From: Aplidium turbinatum
Taxonomy: Eukaryota; Chordata; Ascidiacea; Aplousobranchia; Polyclinidae
Length of the DNA: 64,000 nt
NCBI GenBank assembly: GCA_918807975.1
Contig: OU964921.1
Span: 19,494,498-19,558,497, forward strand
Direction: 5' to 3'
Positions 60,540 through 64,000 of this stretch are shown piece by piece (position 1 is the stretch's first letter; every line of letters begins with the position of its first letter). The position numbers and the translations under genes are program-made. Under the pieces are notes generated by a model, which was not told the origin of the DNA, made no database searches, and saw only the letters and a list, made by a program, of their open reading frames with translations.

Positions 60540-62595
60540 TTTTTCACTTAATGAAATGTCTTAGAAAAAATTTTGAAAAATTTGTTTGAAAACACAATTT
60601 TTTTTCGATAATGTTCACTTTTAGTACGTAAAAAAACTTTCTTAGACAATTTTTATTGACGTTAGTTCCAAACAAAAAGAATTAGATAGTTTCGCAAAAA
60701 AAAATTATTTTTCACTGTATGAAATGTCTTGGAAAAATTTTTTTAAAAAGACATTTTTTTTTTTCAATAATGTTCACTTTTAGTACGTAAAAAAACTTTC
60801 TTAGACAATTTTTAATGACGTCAATTCCAAACTAAAAGAATTAGATAGTTTCGCAAAAAAAATTAATTTTCACTGTATGAAATGTCTTAGAAAAATTTCT
60901 GAAAAATTTCTTTGATAAGACAACTTTTTTTCAATAATGTTCACTTTTAGAACGTAAAAAAACTTTCTTAGACAATTTTTAATGACGTTAGTTCCAAACT
61001 AAAAGAATTAGATAGTTTTCCAAAAAAAAAAAGTTTTTCACTGTATGAAATGGTTTTGAAAAATTTTTTTAAAAAGACAATTTTTTTTCAATAATGTTCA
61101 CTTTTAGTACGTAACAAAACTTTCTTAGACAATTTTTAATGACGTTCGTTCCAAACTAAAAGAATTAGATAGTTTCGCAAAAAAAAATTATTTTTTACTG
61201 TATGAAATGTTTTTGAAAAATTTTTGAAAGACAATTTTTTTTCAATAATGTTCACTTTTAGTACGTAAATAAACTTTCTTAGACAATTTTTAATGACGTT
61301 AGTTCCAAACTAAAAGAATTAGATAGTTTCGCAAAAAAAAATTATTTTTCACTGTATGAAATGTCTTAGAAAAACTTCTGAAAAATATCTTTGAAAAGAC
61401 AATTTTTTTTCAATAATGTTCACTTTTAGTACGTAAATAAACTTTCTTAGACAATTTTTAATGACGTTAGTTCCAAACTAAAAGAATTAGATAGTTTCGC
61501 AAAAAAAAATTATTTTTCACTGTATGAAATGTCTTAGAAAAATTTCTGAAAAATTTCTTTGAAAAGACAATTTTTTTTCAATAATGTTCACTTTTAGTAC
61601 GTAAATAAACTTTCTTAGACAATTTTTAATGACGTTAGTTCCAAACTAAAAGAATTAGATAGATTCGCAAAAAAAAATTATTTTTCACTGTATGAAATGT
61701 CTTAGAAAAATTTCTGAAAAATTTCTTTGAAAAGACAATTTTTTTTCAATAATGTTCACTTTTAGTACGTTACAAGACTTCCTTAGACAATTTTTAATGA
61801 CGTTAGTTCCAAACTAAAAGAATTAGATAGTTTCGCAAAAAAAAATTAATTTTCACTGTATGAAATGTCTTAGAATAATTTCTGAAAAATTTCTTTGATA
61901 AGACAATTTTTTTTCAATAATGTTCACTTTTAGTACGTAAAAAAACTTTCTTAGACAATTTTTAATGACGTTAGTTCCAAACTAAAAGAATTAGATAGTT
62001 TTCCAAAAAAAAAAAGTTTTTCACTGTATGAAATGGTTTTGAAAAATTTTTTTAAAAAGACAATTTTTTTTCAATAATGTTCACTTTTAGTACGTAACAA
62101 AACTTTCTTAGACAATTTTTAATGACGTTCGTTCCAAACTAAAAGAATTAGATAGTTTCGCAAAAAAAAATTATTTTTTACTGTATGAAATGTTTTTGAA
62201 AAATTTTTGAAAAATTTTTTTGAAAAGACAATTTTTTTTCAATAATGTTCACTTTTAGTACGTAAATAAACTTTCTTAGACAATTTTTAATGACGTTAGT
62301 TCCAAACTAAAAGAATTAGATAGTTTCGCAAAAAAAAATTATTTTTCACTGTATGAAATGTCTTAGAAAAATTTCTGAAAAATTTCTTTGAAAAGACAAT
62401 TTTTTTCAATAATGTTCACTTTTAGTACGTAAATAAACTTTCTTAGACAATTTTTAATGACGTTAGTTCCAAACTAAAAGAATTAGATAGTTTCCCAAAA
62501 AAAAATTATTTTTCACTGTATGAAATGTCTTAGAAAAACTTCTGAAAAATTTCTTTGAAAAGACAATTTTTTTTCAATAATGTTCACTTTTAGTA
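60540..62595 (+). repeat. ~2.06-kb copy of the 34.3-36.4 kb segment
   Basis: Shares TAGAACGTAAAA and AGAATAATTTCTG with the earlier copy at offset 26240, then 26226. A deletion of about 14 bp lies near 61225, where the tail reads TTTTTGAAAGACAATT. CACTTAATG near 60547 and the GATTTTTTATGACG monomer near 60480 are private or border features. Confidence 0.82.
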
Positions 62596-63731
62596 CGTAA
62601 ATAAACTTTCTTAGACAATTTTTAATGACGTTAGTTCCAAACTAAAAGAATTAGATAGTTTCCCAAAAAAAAATTATTTTTCACTGTATGAAATGTCTTG
62701 GAAAAAGTTTTTTGAAAAGACAAGTTTTTTTCAATGATGTTCACTTTTAGTACGTAACAAAACTTTCTTAGACAATTTTTAATGACGTTAGTTCCAAACT
62801 AAAAGAATTAGATAGTTTCGCAAAAAAAAATTATTTTTTACTGTATGAAATGTCTTAGAAAAATTTTTGAAAAATTTTTTTGAAAAGACAATTTTTTTTC
62901 AATAATGTTCACTTTTAGTTCGTAAATAAACTTTCTTAGACAATTTTTAATGACGTTAGTTCCAAACTAAAAGAATTAGAGAGTTTTGCAAAAAAAATTA
63001 TTTTTTACTGCATGAAATGTCTTGAAAAAGTTTTTGAGAAACTTTTGAAAAAGACAATTTTTTTCAATAATGTTCACTTTAGTACGTAAAAAAACTTTCT
63101 TAGACAATTTTTAATGACGTTAGTTTCAAACTAAAAGAATTAGATTGTTTCGCAAAAAAAAATTATTTTTCACTGTATGAAATGTCTTAGAAAAGTTTTT
63201 GAAAAATTTTTTTGAAAAGGCAATTTTTTTTCAATAATGTTCACTTTTAGTACGTAAAAAAACTTTCTTAGACAATTTTTAATGACGTTAGTTCCAAACT
63301 AAAAGAATTAGATAGTTTCGCAAAAAAAAATTATTTTGCACAGTATGAAATGTCTTGGAAAAATTTTTTTGAAAAGACAATTTTTTTTCAATAATGTTCA
63401 CTTTTAGTACGTAACAAAACTTCCTTAGATGATTTTTAATGACGTTAGTTCCAAACTAAAAGAATTTGATAGTTTCGCAAAAAAAAATTATTTTTCACTG
63501 TATGAAATGTTTTTGAAAAATTTTTGAGAAATTTTTTTGAAAAGACAATTTGTTTTCAATAATGTTCACTTTTAGTACGTAAATAAACTTTCTTAGACAA
63601 TTTTTAATGACGTTAGTTCCAAACTAAAAGAATTAGATAGTTTCGCAAAAAAAAATTATTTTTCACGGTATGAAATGTCTTAGAAAAACTTCTGAAAAAT
63701 TTCTTTGAAAAGACAATTTTTTTTCAATAAT
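62582..63731 (+). repeat. Seven-monomer HOR, 1150 bp
   Basis: The usual order from GTTTCCC to the CAATTTGTTTTC monomer, anchored at 62582, 62739 and onward to 63732. Private changes are GAATTTGATAG near 63465 and TTTTTGAGAAATTT near 63521. Confidence 0.88.
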
Positions 63732-64000
63732 GTTCACTTTTAGTACGTAAATAAACTTTCTTAGACAATTTTTAATGACGTTAGTTCCAAACTAAAAGAA
63801 TTAGATAGTTTCCCAAAAAAAAATTATTTTTCACGGTATGAAATGTCTTGGAAAAAGTTTTTTGAAAAGACAAGTTTTTTTCAATGATGTTCACTTTTAG
63901 TACGTAACAAAACTTTCTTAGACAATTTTTAATGACGTTAGTTCCAAACTAAAAGAATTAGATAGTTTCGCAAAAAAAAATTATTTTTTACTGTATGAAA
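63732..64000 (+). repeat. Start of another seven-monomer HOR, cut by the window end
   Basis: It begins again with GTAAATAAAC, GTTTCCCAAAA, CACGGTATG and CAATGATG exactly as the preceding unit does. The HOR is therefore tandem here and continues past base 64000. Confidence 0.85.

Larger units (their letters stand above)
1..64000 (+). repeat. AT-rich 156-168 bp tandem satellite array (whole window)
   Basis: The entire window is a head-to-tail array of one monomer family, always in the same orientation. The anchor GTTCAC (rarely GTTCTC or GTTCTT) recurs every 148-168 bp from base 25 to the last line. Measured spacings at the left end are 168, 168, 157, 156, 157, 167, 166, 166, 157 and 168. With a mean near 162-164 bp this gives about 390-400 monomers. 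A typical monomer has 37 G or C in 168 bases (22%). I saw no gene, RNA, mobile element, inverted segment or unrelated spacer. All six frames are closed within each monomer by conserved stops, so no long reading frame can exist. The array starts before base 1 and continues past base 64000. Unit size close to one nucleosome plus linker and the nested HOR structure are usual for centromeric or pericentromeric satellites, but centromere function is inference only. The host is eukaryotic; its lineage is not readable here. Confidence 0.98.

Noticed and set aside
1-64000. Protein-coding genes or long reading frames
   Set aside because: Each monomer has conserved stops in all six frames (forward TAA/TAG/TGA at residues 22, 35 and 42 and others; reverse stops such as TTA at 55, 75 and 95). 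Open stretches are limited to a few dozen codons and repeat with the monomer, so none is a gene.
1-64000. CRISPR array
   Set aside because: A CRISPR has short identical repeats and unique spacers. Here the whole 156-168 bp unit is repeated with no unique spacers, and there are no cas genes.
1-64000. Telomeric or subtelomeric repeat
   Set aside because: No TTAGGG, TTAGG, TTTAGGG or similar short telomere runs occur; TTAGAC and TTAGAT are single core motifs.
1-64000. Inverted copies or large hairpins
   Set aside because: I looked for the reverse-complement anchor (GTGAACATT) and reversed core and saw none. All monomers read in one direction.
1-64000. Naming the host from the satellite
   Set aside because: The motif did not match a satellite I can recall with certainty. 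AT-rich ~170-bp repeats occur in insects, plants, fish and others, so any species name would be a guess.

Overview
The whole 64 kb window is one uninterrupted satellite DNA array. I see no gene, RNA gene, transposon or non-satellite spacer anywhere in it. The unit is an AT-rich monomer (about 78% A+T, counted on one typical copy) of 156-168 bp, most often 168 or 156-157 bp. About 390-400 copies stand head to tail in one orientation, and the array runs off both window ends. Such an array implies a eukaryotic genome and suggests a centromeric, pericentromeric or other heterochromatic block. The sequence alone does not name the species or lineage.

Each monomer has three parts: a T-tract followed by a segment with TACGTA; a very conserved core (roughly residues 50-104, with TTAGACAATTTTTAATGACG and AGTTCCAAACTAAAAG); and an A-tract plus a variable tail. 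The tail holds one or two ~11-12 bp GAAAAATTT-like sub-units, and their number explains the two length classes.

The monomers are not random copies. Diagnostic variants recur in fixed order, which gives a nested higher-order repeat (HOR) structure. (1) A 686-bp cassette of four monomers plus 29 bp is found at least fourteen times, twelve intact at 685-686 bp or with one known deletion and two with a replaced head. (2) A 7-monomer HOR of 1149-1150 bp dominates 36.8-51 kb and 62.6-64 kb, where it occurs singly and as direct tandem pairs. (3) Six-monomer units of ~977-982 bp occur near 0.75-2.45 kb and 42.6-44.4 kb. (4) Segmental copies of about 1.4-5.1 kb are repeated with exact offsets: 3599 bp (left edge), 5067 bp (4.8-14.9 kb), ~5077/4921 bp (17.3-27.3 kb), ~12.12 kb (15-19 vs 27-31 kb), 9207 bp (35.4-39.4 vs 44.6-48.6 kb), 20858 bp (30.4-31.8 vs 51.2-52.7 kb), 4095 bp (52.5-56.3 vs 56.6-60.3 kb) and 26240 bp (34.3-36.4 vs 60.5-62.6 kb).

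Layout: 0-5.3 kb, left-edge copies and a 6-mer pair. 4.8-14.9 kb, a tandem 5.07-kb duplication, each half itself holding a ~1.97-kb duplication. 15-31.2 kb, a 12-kb class superrepeat including a tandem 5-kb pair. 31.2-36 kb, a mosaic. 36-51 kb, 7-mer HORs mixed with a 325-bp dimer cassette. 51-64 kb, mosaic copies of earlier blocks, a 4.1-kb tandem pair, and the 7-mer HOR again at the end.

The pattern fits repeated recent unequal crossover or segmental amplification. The caveat is that near-identical kilobase copies in such an array depend on the assembly being correct. All comparisons were made by eye; offsets were computed from positions of diagnostic variants, and block edges are approximate to tens of bases.
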